Source of the DNA: an uncultured Blastocatellia bacterium
GTDB taxonomy: Bacteria > Acidobacteriota > Blastocatellia > Pyrinomonadales > Pyrinomonadaceae
Direction of reading: 5' to 3'
Assembly (NCBI GenBank): GCA_946480785.1
Contig: CAMLLD010000001.1
Coordinates: forward strand, 1 to 64,000
DNA: 64,000 nucleotides
Below the pieces are notes generated by a model. That model was not told the DNA's origin and searched no databases. It saw only the letters and a program-made list of their open reading frames with translations. The translations under genes were made by a program, and so were the position numbers. Shown here piece after piece: positions 53,771 through 61,598 of this stretch (its first letter is position 1; each line of letters starts with the position of its first letter).

Positions 53771-55680
53771 CGTTCATACCACAGGCTCAAATTCAACAAT
53801 GCCCATAAGTGAAATCCCCAATCGCGTTTGCGGCTGCGATGCTCTTCCAACATGCGCGACACAAACCCGTAATCGAGGAGATCTCGCTTGCGCATCGTCG
53901 AATTGATGAGGTGCTCATCAAACCATCCGCCTAATCCCTCACGGAACCACTCGCGCACCGGCGCGCCAAACCCGCGCTTCGGTTCGTAAAGCAGATCGTG
54001 CGGCAGAATGTCCTCCAGCGCGCGCTTCAGAATGTGCTTTCCGCTCGTGCCCTCAACCTTCAACGAGCGCGGCAGCGAGAGCGCGTATTCGACCAGATGA
54101 TGATCTAGAAACGGCACGCGCGCCTCGACGCTCGTCGCCATCGTGATCTTGTCGACGCGCATCAGCAGCAGTTCCGGCAGGCGCAACTTCAGTTCGAGAT
54201 AAGTCATGCGCGAGAGAAAATCCGACTGCGGTCGCTCTTGTTCGATATTCTTTAGATAAGGCTCGACGACGCGCAATGACGACAGACCATTCATTCGCTC
54301 ACGCAGCGATTGCGATAACACGCGCGGCTTGAACGTCTCGTCGTAAACCACCGCGCCGCCCCAGAACAACGGCTCATCAGCGCCGAGACGGCGAATCAAT
54401 TCAATGGCCGCACGCTTTCTGCCCGTCGCTTCGAGCGCGGGCCGCGAGAGACTCGAGAGCGCGCGTCGCAACGCACGCGGTAACGCTTCCGCGTGACGCC
54501 AGAAGCTCTCGTAGATACGGAGATGCCGCACGTAATTGTCATAACCGCTGAAGATTTCATCCGAGCCTTCACCCACCTGGACCACGATCGTCCCCGAGTC
54601 GCGCGCAAGCTGCGACACGTAGTAAAGCGGCACGCACACCGGGTCCGCGATCGGCTCGTCCTGATGAAACACGAGCCGCGGCAAAAATTCCTGCATCTCT
54701 TTTTCGGAGATGATGACCTCGTGATGGTTCGTGCCGAACTGGTTTGCGATGCGCCGCGCCGATTGCAACTCGTTCAAATACTCGGCGTCGCTGAAACCAA
54801 CGGTGAATGTTTCCACCGGGCGTGACATCAGCTCGGACATTAATGCGACGTTTGCTGATGAATCCACGCCGCCAGAGAGAAAGACGCCGAACGGAACGTC
54901 AGACATCATGCGCTTGCGAATCGAGTCGCGCAGGAGGCGCAAGATCTCCGCGCGATGCTCGCTTTCGTCGCGAACGATTGGTTGCGCGGGCGGCAGCGCG
55001 TCCCAGTATTGCGCGATGTTCAGAGTGCCGTCGCGTTTGAGTGTCAGCACGTGGCCCGCCGGAAGTTTTTGAATGTCGCGAAAGAGCGTCGTGGGCGCAG
55101 GCGTCGTCAGGAACGTTAAATAGTGATAGAGCGATTGCTCGTCGACGTCCGCGGTGACGGCCGGGTGTTGCAGGATGGCTTTGATCTCGGAGGCGAAGAT
55201 GAAGCGGCCGTCGCGGTGATAGAAGTAAAGCGGTTTGACGCCGATGCGATCGCGCACAAGCACGAGTTGTTGTTTGGCGGCGTCCCACAACGCGATCGCG
55301 TAATCGCCTTCGATGTCGTGGATGAAGTCGAGGCCGCGTTCTTCGTAGAGGTGGATGATCGTTTCGGAGTCGGTTCGGGATGAATATTTGTGACCGTGCG
55401 CTTCGAGGGTTTGGCGCAGTTCGGCGTGGTTGTAGATCTCGCCGTTGAAGACGAGCCACGTGTTTTCGTCGCAGCCGTGCATCGGCTGATGGCCGGCAGG
55501 CGAGAGGTCGATGATCGAGAGCCGCCGAAAGCCGAAGCCGCCGCGACGATCGTCGAAGAGCAGATCGCCGGAGTCGTCGGGGCCGCGATGCGTCATCTCA
55601 TCGCGCATGCGCGCGATGAGCGAAGTGTCGAGGCGTCCTTCGCTCGCGCCGTATTCCCAAACTCCGCAGATACCGCACAT
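53752..55680 (-). CDS. asnB: Glutamine-dependent asparagine synthase-like amidotransferase (copy 2)
   Basis: This 642-residue AsnB paralog has C2 (MCGICG), HRGPDDSG and the pyrophosphatase loop SGGVDSS at 269-275, so both catalytic centres appear intact. It shares the architecture of copy 1 at 39.2-41.1 kb but is clearly diverged, which suggests different acceptors. In this locus it may amidate a uronic acid or an acyl group on the polysaccharide. True asparagine synthesis cannot be excluded. It lies between the heparinase-like gene and the flippase. Confidence 0.9.
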   Translation of the reverse strand: MCGICGVWEYGASEGRLDTSLIARMRDEMTHRGPDDSGDLLFDDRRGGFGFRRLSIIDLSPAGHQPMHGCDENTWLVFNGEIYNHAELRQTLEAHGHKYSSRTDSETIIHLYEERGLDFIHDIEGDYAIALWDAAKQQLVLVRDRIGVKPLYFYHRDGRFIFASEIKAILQHPAVTADVDEQSLYHYLTFLTTPAPTTLFRDIQKLPAGHVLTLKRDGTLNIAQYWDALPPAQPIVRDESEHRAEILRLLRDSIRKRMMSDVPFGVFLSGGVDSSANVALMSELMSRPVETFTVGFSDAEYLNELQSARRIANQFGTNHHEVIISEKEMQEFLPRLVFHQDEPIADPVCVPLYYVSQLARDSGTIVVQVGEGSDEIFSGYDNYVRHLRIYESFWRHAEALPRALRRALSSLSRPALEATGRKRAAIELIRRLGADEPLFWGGAVVYDETFKPRVLSQSLRERMNGLSSLRVVEPYLKNIEQERPQSDFLSRMTYLELKLRLPELLLMRVDKITMATSVEARVPFLDHHLVEYALSLPRSLKVEGTSGKHILKRALEDILPHDLLYEPKRGFGAPVREWFREGLGGWFDEHLINSTMRKRDLLDYGFVSRMLEEHRSRKRDWGFHLWALLNLSLWYERWIDRT

Positions 55681-55703
55681 TAGTCGCTACTCAGACTGCA
55701 CCT

Positions 55704-57515
55704 TTACTTACTCGGGTAGATCTTCCAGCTCAGTTTGCTCACCTTGCCCGCCACGCGCCAGCACGCCGAGACCGAGTCGCGCAGCTCGCCGTAATCTCGC
55801 GAGACATGTTGGTTGATTAACGAAGGTGGTTGGTCAAGAGACAAAGAACAAACGGTTAGTCCAACCTCACCGCAACGAGCTTCAACTTGAGAATGTTTTA
55901 CGAGGAGATCTAGTTCCGGTGCAAAATGGAAATAGATCTCAAACTCGTGTTCTCCCGCGCCGAGAAACTCATCGTCAATCAACCACGAACACTCGCGCTT
56001 ATCAAATGTAACCGTGCGGCGGTGCGTAACCGAAGCAGGCAAGCGCCGGTAGCCGTAATGTTCCGCGACGACCTTGTCATATCTCGCTGTGGATTGCCAT
56101 TCCAGCACGCGCGGCTGCGCCTCGTTCCCGATCACAAACGGCATGTTTACCTCGGTCGTGTTCTGCTCCTGGCCGTCTATCTTGACGGTCGAGTGATACG
56201 CGGTCGAACGAAACGCGTGGCGCATTTGCAGGTCGCCGCTGTAGATGTACGTGCCGGGATCGACGATGAACGCGCGGCCGCGCGCGCAGACCTCGATGCT
56301 CAACGCATCGTTGTGTCCGTGCGAGCCGCGGCCGTTTATACCGGCGCCCGTCGCATTGAAACACAGATAGCAATCGTCCTTGCGCATGATGTAGAGGCCG
56401 GCGTCGGGAAACGCTCGCGACAATGTGGCGGGCCGGTTGAGATCGGGATCGTTGAAGACTTCGGATCCGATCTTCAACACGTAAGCGTGATCGTTGGCGC
56501 GACGGGGTTCTAGCGGGAGCACCTGGCCACCGTCGGTGTCGCCGATGAGCGGCGCGAGTCCGTCGGGACGGAGATAGCCGCGAATGAAGTCGAGCATCTG
56601 GTGCAGTTTGGTCCAATATTTCTGGTCGATCTCGATACCGTGCGCGCGGCAGAGCATGAACGAGTAGAGAAACAGCTCGGTGACGAAGCGATGGTAACCG
56701 GTTGATGATTCGTAATCCGCGCCGTCGTTGAGGACTTGCTTGTCCATCTCGCGCAGCAATTCGGTGAGGCCGAAGTCGCGCCAGTCGTTTGCGTCGCGTA
56801 GCTCGGGTAGCAGTATGCCGAGCCACAGTAGACCGGCGACATCGGAAAGGTAGTGATTGCTGGTGGCGATGTAAGAGAACTCGAGGTTGTCGTAGATGAA
56901 GCGGCCGTGTTGTTGCAGCAGACGCAGGATGAATTGCAGCGCGTGGGCGTCGAGTTGTGGAGAGGTGCGATGTTGTTCGAAAGCGACGAGAATGTTCATG
57001 GCGCGCAGTGCGACTTCCATCGCGCAGGTCCAGTTTGGGCCGCGGGCGTAGGGGTTTTGCTCGTGCCAGCTTTTTAGTTGAGTTAAAAACTCTGCTGCAT
57101 CATTCAGCCGGAGTAAGTGGCCCAGGCGGTTCAGTTCCCAGACGATGCGAATGTCTGAGCCGTCGGCGCGCAGAAGTTTTATGTCGCGGTGGTAGTCGAG
57201 CGGCCACTCGTAACCGGATCTCGGATCGCGGCGTGAATCGACCAGGTGAAAGTCAGAAGGACAGCGATTTAAATCCAAAAAAACACGGATTGGGATCTTG
57301 TTGCGGAAGTGAGTGAGTAATTCTGCCGGACTTATTTCAGAGAACTCGCGCTTTAACTCCAATCCCCTCTCTTGGCCAAGCGCAGAACGCTCTCTGCGAC
57401 TCAATGCGGAAGCGTAGCTGCGGCGGACAACTTCGCGCGCGGCGGTCCGAAGGTTTACTTCACCACGAAGCGCGCGCTTGAGTTTATTAATCACGGCGAT
57501 CGTCTTCAAGCGCAT
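55704..57515 (-). CDS. Heparinase II/III-family protein
   Basis: This protein of about 603 residues has an N-terminal alpha-barrel (heparinase-N-like) to about residue 340 and a C-terminal beta-sandwich heparinase II/III domain. The latter has GSHGHNDALS and HAFRSTAYHSTVKIDGQEQN, the region that carries the family histidines. Relatives are usual in exopolysaccharide loci and cleave or edit uronic-acid polymers. I see no clear signal peptide. The ATG at 57515 has GGAG ten bases upstream and overlaps wecB by 29 bases; the frame continues to 57581. Confidence 0.84.
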   Translation of the reverse strand: MRLKTIAVINKLKRALRGEVNLRTAAREVVRRSYASALSRRERSALGQERGLELKREFSEISPAELLTHFRNKIPIRVFLDLNRCPSDFHLVDSRRDPRSGYEWPLDYHRDIKLLRADGSDIRIVWELNRLGHLLRLNDAAEFLTQLKSWHEQNPYARGPNWTCAMEVALRAMNILVAFEQHRTSPQLDAHALQFILRLLQQHGRFIYDNLEFSYIATSNHYLSDVAGLLWLGILLPELRDANDWRDFGLTELLREMDKQVLNDGADYESSTGYHRFVTELFLYSFMLCRAHGIEIDQKYWTKLHQMLDFIRGYLRPDGLAPLIGDTDGGQVLPLEPRRANDHAYVLKIGSEVFNDPDLNRPATLSRAFPDAGLYIMRKDDCYLCFNATGAGINGRGSHGHNDALSIEVCARGRAFIVDPGTYIYSGDLQMRHAFRSTAYHSTVKIDGQEQNTTEVNMPFVIGNEAQPRVLEWQSTARYDKVVAEHYGYRRLPASVTHRRTVTFDKRECSWLIDDEFLGAGEHEFEIYFHFAPELDLLVKHSQVEARCGEVGLTVCSLSLDQPPSLINQHVSRDYGELRDSVSACWRVAGKVSKLSWKIYPSK

Positions 57516-58611
57516 CGAGAATACGCTCCGAAGCGTGTCCGTCCCAGAGTGGAGGTTGGCGAGCAGTTTTCGCAGACCCATTCAGCGCGGCCGCGGAGCC
57601 GTTGAGCGCGGCTGCCGCGGCGCTGACGATGCGGGCCGTGTCGGTGCCGACGATGACGTTCGTGCCCAGCTCGACAGTGATGGGTCGCTCGGTGTTTTCG
57701 CGCAACGTCAGACAAGGAATGTTGAGAAACGTCGTCTCTTCTTGAATCCCGCCCGAGTCGGTCAACACCAAACGTGCGCTGCTGTAGAGACTCAGAAAAT
57801 CGAGATAACCAAGCGGCTCGATCAGGCGCAGCTTTTTCATCGCGGCAACGCGCTCGCTCAAGCCCAGCGACGCGATGGTTTTTCGCGTGCGCGGATGCAC
57901 GGGAAAGATCACGGGCAGCGTTTGCGTGATCGTTTCGAGCGCCGCGAGGATGCGCGCGAACGTGTCGCGGTGATCGACGTTTGACGGACGATGCAACGTC
58001 AACACCGCGTAGTCTGAATCGATCACGCCGAGTTCGCTTCTGATGTGCGACGTACGCGCGCGTTCGAGGTTTTGCAACAGCGAATCGATCATCACGTTGC
58101 CGACGAAACGAATTCGTTCCGGTGGAATGCCTTCTGCTTTTAGATTCGCGTCCGCGTCGGGTGAAGGCGTAAGCAATAGATCGGCGATCTGATCGGTGAG
58201 CACGCGATTGATTTCTTCCGGCATCGTGCGGTCGCGGCTGCGCAGACCAGCTTCGACGTGCGCGACCCTGATGCCGAGTTTCACGCAAACCAGCGCGCAC
58301 GCGAGCGTCGAGTTTACATCGCCGACCACCAGCACCCAGTCTGGTTTTTCTGCGAGCACGACGGGTTCGAAGCGTTGCATTACGGCTGCTGTTTGAGCGG
58401 CGTGTGAAGCGGAGCCGACGCCGAGGTGAGTGTCGGGTTGAGGTAGTTCGAGATCGCGAAAGAACGAATCGGACATGGCCGCGTCGTAGTGTTGGCCGGT
58501 GTGGACCACGAGCGGGTGAAACGTCTCCGGACGCCGCTTCATGGCAGCGACAATCGGCGCGACCTTCATAAAATTCGGCCGCGCGCCGACGACGTTTATA
58601 ACCTTGAGCAT
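57487..58611 (-). CDS. wecB: UDP-N-acetylglucosamine 2-epimerase
   Basis: This 374-residue non-hydrolysing epimerase converts UDP-GlcNAc to UDP-ManNAc. Typical elements are VVGARPNFMKVAPI, VVGDVNSTLA, HVEAGLRS and PEEINRVLTDQIAD, plus the GGIQEE motif in the C-terminal half. Near the C-terminus two copies of AALNGSA occur in tandem, a small insertion outside the catalytic core. It lies four bases downstream of the UDP-sugar dehydrogenase gene, which would use its product. Confidence 0.93.
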   Translation of the reverse strand: MLKVINVVGARPNFMKVAPIVAAMKRRPETFHPLVVHTGQHYDAAMSDSFFRDLELPQPDTHLGVGSASHAAQTAAVMQRFEPVVLAEKPDWVLVVGDVNSTLACALVCVKLGIRVAHVEAGLRSRDRTMPEEINRVLTDQIADLLLTPSPDADANLKAEGIPPERIRFVGNVMIDSLLQNLERARTSHIRSELGVIDSDYAVLTLHRPSNVDHRDTFARILAALETITQTLPVIFPVHPRTRKTIASLGLSERVAAMKKLRLIEPLGYLDFLSLYSSARLVLTDSGGIQEETTFLNIPCLTLRENTERPITVELGTNVIVGTDTARIVSAAAAALNGSAAALNGSAKTARQPPLWDGHASERILDALEDDRRD

Positions 58612-58615
58612 TTAT

Positions 58616-59950
58616 CTACAGTCGGATGATGCGCGCTTTGCTGTCACGGCGCAGATCGCCGTTGAGCGCGTTGCGCGTGTCGACGACGAGCGGCGCGAGA
58701 TGACAGACGCGCTTGTAGTCGATATCGCTGTGGTCCGTCACGATGATCACGCAATCCGCGCTACGAAGATCATCGTCGGTCAAAGACACCGAAGACAGAG
58801 GCTCGCCGTTCGCATCCGTGTGCGCATCGTCAAACCGCACCTCAGCCACAAACGGATCGTGATAAGTCACATTCGCACCCTTCGCCCGCAACCGATCGAT
58901 GATCGAAAGCGCCGGACTCTCGCGCACGTCGTTCACATCCTTCTTATACGCCACACCCAACAACAACACACTCGCCCCATTCATCGCCTTCCGATCGTCA
59001 TTCAACCCGTCGGAAACGAGTTGCACCACATGCTCCGGCATCCGCGAATTAACCTCTTCCGCGAGACTGATGAAACGCGAATCGAAACCGTGTTGCCGCG
59101 CCTTCCACGAAAGATAATGCGGGTCTAAAGGAATGCAATGCCCGCCGATGCCCGGCCCGGGATAAAACGCCATGAACCCAAACGGCTTCGTCGCCGCCGC
59201 GCGAATCACTTCCCACGTATCGATGTTCAGCGCGTAACACAGCCGCGCCATCTCGTTCGCCATGCCGATGTTCACTGCGCGAAACGTGTTCTCCAAAAGC
59301 TTGGCAGCCTCCGCCACGCGCGCCGAGCTCACCGCATGCACGTCCCTCACGATCTGTGAATACAAATGCGCCGCGACTTCCGTCGAATCCTGCGTCACAC
59401 CGCCGACGACCTTCGGAATGTTGTGCGTCAGAAACTGCGGATTGCCCGGGTCGACGCGTTCGGGCGAGAACGCGAGCAGAAAATCACGGTCCAACTGCAA
59501 ACCCGTCTCTTCAAACATCGGCAGCAGCACTTCATCCGTCGTGCCGGGATAAGTCGTCGACTCGAGGATGATCAGATGGCCGCGCCGCAAGCGTTTCTGG
59601 ATCTCTTCGGCCGCCGCGAGAATGTAAGACACGTCCGGCTCTTTCGTCTTTCTGAGCGGCGTCGGCACGCAGATGATGATTGCGTCGCACTCAGCGAGGT
59701 GATCGAAATTCGTCGTGGCGCGGAGTCGCTTGGTCGCGACCAGTTCCTGCACGCGCGCCGAAGGCACGTCGCCGATGTAAGAACGGCCCGCGTTGATCTC
59801 GGCGGCTTTTGCTTCGTCGACTTCAAAACCCGTCGCGGTGAAACCCTTCGTCGCAAACTCCACGACCAAAGGCAGACCAACGTATCCGAGACCGATAACC
59901 CCAACCTGAAATTGTTTATTTGTGATTCGACCGATGAGTTCGTTTTTCAT
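58616..59950 (-). CDS. wecC: Nucleotide-sugar dehydrogenase, probable UDP-ManNAc dehydrogenase
   Basis: This 444-residue NAD-dependent dehydrogenase makes a UDP-uronic acid. It has the Rossmann motif GVIGLGYVGLPLVVEF, CVPTPL, ESTTYPGTTDE, and the catalytic cysteine in GIGGHCIPLDPHY. Pairing with wecB argues for UDP-ManNAc as substrate, giving UDP-ManNAcA, but UDP-GlcNAc oxidation (WbpA type) is also possible. The ATG at 59950 is the family-like start; the frame extends to 60253 over the divergent gene. A strong -35 (TTGACA) lies 37-42 bases upstream, so the leader is very short. Confidence 0.9.
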   Translation of the reverse strand: MKNELIGRITNKQFQVGVIGLGYVGLPLVVEFATKGFTATGFEVDEAKAAEINAGRSYIGDVPSARVQELVATKRLRATTNFDHLAECDAIIICVPTPLRKTKEPDVSYILAAAEEIQKRLRRGHLIILESTTYPGTTDEVLLPMFEETGLQLDRDFLLAFSPERVDPGNPQFLTHNIPKVVGGVTQDSTEVAAHLYSQIVRDVHAVSSARVAEAAKLLENTFRAVNIGMANEMARLCYALNIDTWEVIRAAATKPFGFMAFYPGPGIGGHCIPLDPHYLSWKARQHGFDSRFISLAEEVNSRMPEHVVQLVSDGLNDDRKAMNGASVLLLGVAYKKDVNDVRESPALSIIDRLRAKGANVTYHDPFVAEVRFDDAHTDANGEPLSSVSLTDDDLRSADCVIIVTDHSDIDYKRVCHLAPLVVDTRNALNGDLRRDSKARIIRL

Positions 59951-59963
59951 AAGTGGCGCAAAA

Positions 59964-59992
59964 AGACTAGTGAGGGTATAGAACACTGTCAA
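59964..59992 (-). promoter_or_regulatory. Sigma70-type promoter of the polysaccharide locus (wecC)
   Basis: On the minus strand TTGACA at 59992-59987 is followed after 17 bases by TAGTCT at 59969-59964. A start point near 59957 leaves only about seven untranslated bases before the ATG at 59950, and no ribosome-binding site is visible. Confidence 0.55.
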
Positions 59993-60017
59993 GCACGCTG
60001 TTTTTCCACGGATTTTC

Positions 60018-60046
60018 TTGACAACTCCCGAGCAGCACACTATATC
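60018..60046 (+). promoter_or_regulatory. Sigma70-type promoter of the amino-acid permease gene
   Basis: TTGACA at 60018-60023 and TATATC at 60041-60046 are 17 bases apart. Transcription would begin near 60052-60054, only three to five bases before the ATG at 60057, and no Shine-Dalgarno sequence is seen. A near-leaderless mRNA is likely. Confidence 0.6.
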
Positions 60047-60056
60047 GACACGGTCC

Positions 60057-61598
60057 ATGGCTGAAGCAACCACCATCGCCACTTCCGCTGCCCGCCTCGT
60101 GCGCGGCCTGAGCCTGCTCGACGCGACCATGATCGTGGTCGGATCGATGATCGGCTCGGGCATCTTCATCACTTCGGCCGAGTCGTCGAGGCTGGTAGGC
60201 TCGCCGGGATGGTTGCTGGTCGCGTGGGCGCTGGCGGGCGTGCTCACCATCACGGGCGCGCTCTGTTGCGCGGAGCTCGCGGCGATGTGGCCGCGCGCGG
60301 GCGGACAGTACGTGTTTTTGCGCGAAGCTTACGGGCCTTCGATCGGGTTTCTGTTTGGGTGGGGCTTGTTTCTGATCATTCAAACGGGAACGATCGCTGC
60401 GGTCGCAGTCGCGTTTGCCAACTTCACCGGCGCGCTGACGGATTTCATTTCAGGCGAACGTTATCTCGTGCCGCCGCTCACATTCATCAAGCCGTTCACG
60501 ATCGGGAGCTTGAGCTTCAACGGTTACGCGCTCAGTCTCTCGACGCAGCAACTGCTCGCCGTCGTCATGATCCTGTTTCTCACGTTCATCAACACGCGCG
60601 GGCTGCAAACCGGGAAGTTGATTCAAAACGGATTTACATTCACGAAAACGGCAGCTCTGATTGGATTGATTCTGATCGGGTTGCTGCTCGGTTGGAACCT
60701 GCGCAGCGCGGCTTACACGTCGTCGTGGTGGGCGCCGTGGCAAAACGGTTGGAAAGCGACGGCCGCGCAGGTTTGGTTTGAGCCGGCGAGCCACGGTCTG
60801 CTCGTGCTCGCGCTGGTGATGTTGCTCGGGCGCGCGATGGTTGGACCACTGTTCGCGCAGTCGGCGTGGAACAACGTGACGTTCACGGCGGGCGAAGTGC
60901 GCGAGCCGGGAAGAAACCTTCCGCGCGCGTTGTTGTTTGGCTGCGGCATCGTCGTCGCGCTTTATCTGCTCGCGAATCTCGCGTACGTCGGAACGTTGCC
61001 GCTCGCGCAGATTCAAAACGCGCCGCAGAATCGCGTGGCGACGGCGGTGATGCAAGCGGCGCTTGGACCAAGCGGCACGATCCTGATGGCGCTCGCGATC
61101 ATGATCTCGACGTTTGGTTGTAACAACGGGCTGATTTTGGCGGGCGCGCGGGTTTACTACGCGATGGCGCGCGATGGTCTGTTCTTCAAACGCGTGGACA
61201 GCGTGAATAAGTGGCATGTGCCGGCAGTCGCTTTGTTAGCGCAAGGAGTGTGGGCAGCGCTGCTGGTGCTGCCGCGCACGGTGACGGTGAATCAGCAAAC
61301 GGGCGTGTTGACGTACGGGAATGTTTACACGCAACTGCTCGAGTACATCGTGTCGGCGGACCTGGTTTTTTATGCGTTGATGGTGGGCGCGGTGATCGTG
61401 ATGCGGCGCAAGGCGCCGGAGATCGAGCGGCCGTATCGGACGTTTGGATACCCGCTCGTGCCGCTGGTGTACTTGATCATCGCCGGGTTGTTTATCGTGG
61501 ACCTCGCGATCCTCGCGCCGTCGACGTCGGGAATTGGTTACCTGCTCGTGTTGACGGGGGTTCCGATCTTTTATATCTGGCGAAAACGGATCACTTAA
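60057..61598 (+). CDS. APC-family amino acid permease
   Basis: This protein of about 513 residues has twelve membrane helices of the amino acid-polyamine-organocation type. Helix 1 is LLDATMIVVGSMIGSGIFITSAES with the unwound GSGIF substrate motif, and a further motif AELAAMWPRAGGQYVFLREAYGP follows helix 2. It resembles LAT-like exchangers and cationic amino acid transporters; the substrate is not fixed. The TTG at 60018 opens the frame but is the -35 box, so the ATG at 60057 is chosen. It converges on polA with an 8-base overlap at 61591-61598. Confidence 0.88.
   Translation: MAEATTIATSAARLVRGLSLLDATMIVVGSMIGSGIFITSAESSRLVGSPGWLLVAWALAGVLTITGALCCAELAAMWPRAGGQYVFLREAYGPSIGFLFGWGLFLIIQTGTIAAVAVAFANFTGALTDFISGERYLVPPLTFIKPFTIGSLSFNGYALSLSTQQLLAVVMILFLTFINTRGLQTGKLIQNGFTFTKTAALIGLILIGLLLGWNLRSAAYTSSWWAPWQNGWKATAAQVWFEPASHGLLVLALVMLLGRAMVGPLFAQSAWNNVTFTAGEVREPGRNLPRALLFGCGIVVALYLLANLAYVGTLPLAQIQNAPQNRVATAVMQAALGPSGTILMALAIMISTFGCNNGLILAGARVYYAMARDGLFFKRVDSVNKWHVPAVALLAQGVWAALLVLPRTVTVNQQTGVLTYGNVYTQLLEYIVSADLVFYALMVGAVIVMRRKAPEIERPYRTFGYPLVPLVYLIIAGLFIVDLAILAPSTSGIGYLLVLTGVPIFYIWRKRIT

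Noticed and set aside
60018..60056. TTG at 60018 as the start of the permease
   Set aside because: It forms the -35 TTGACA of a good promoter, so the ATG at 60057 is the likely start.
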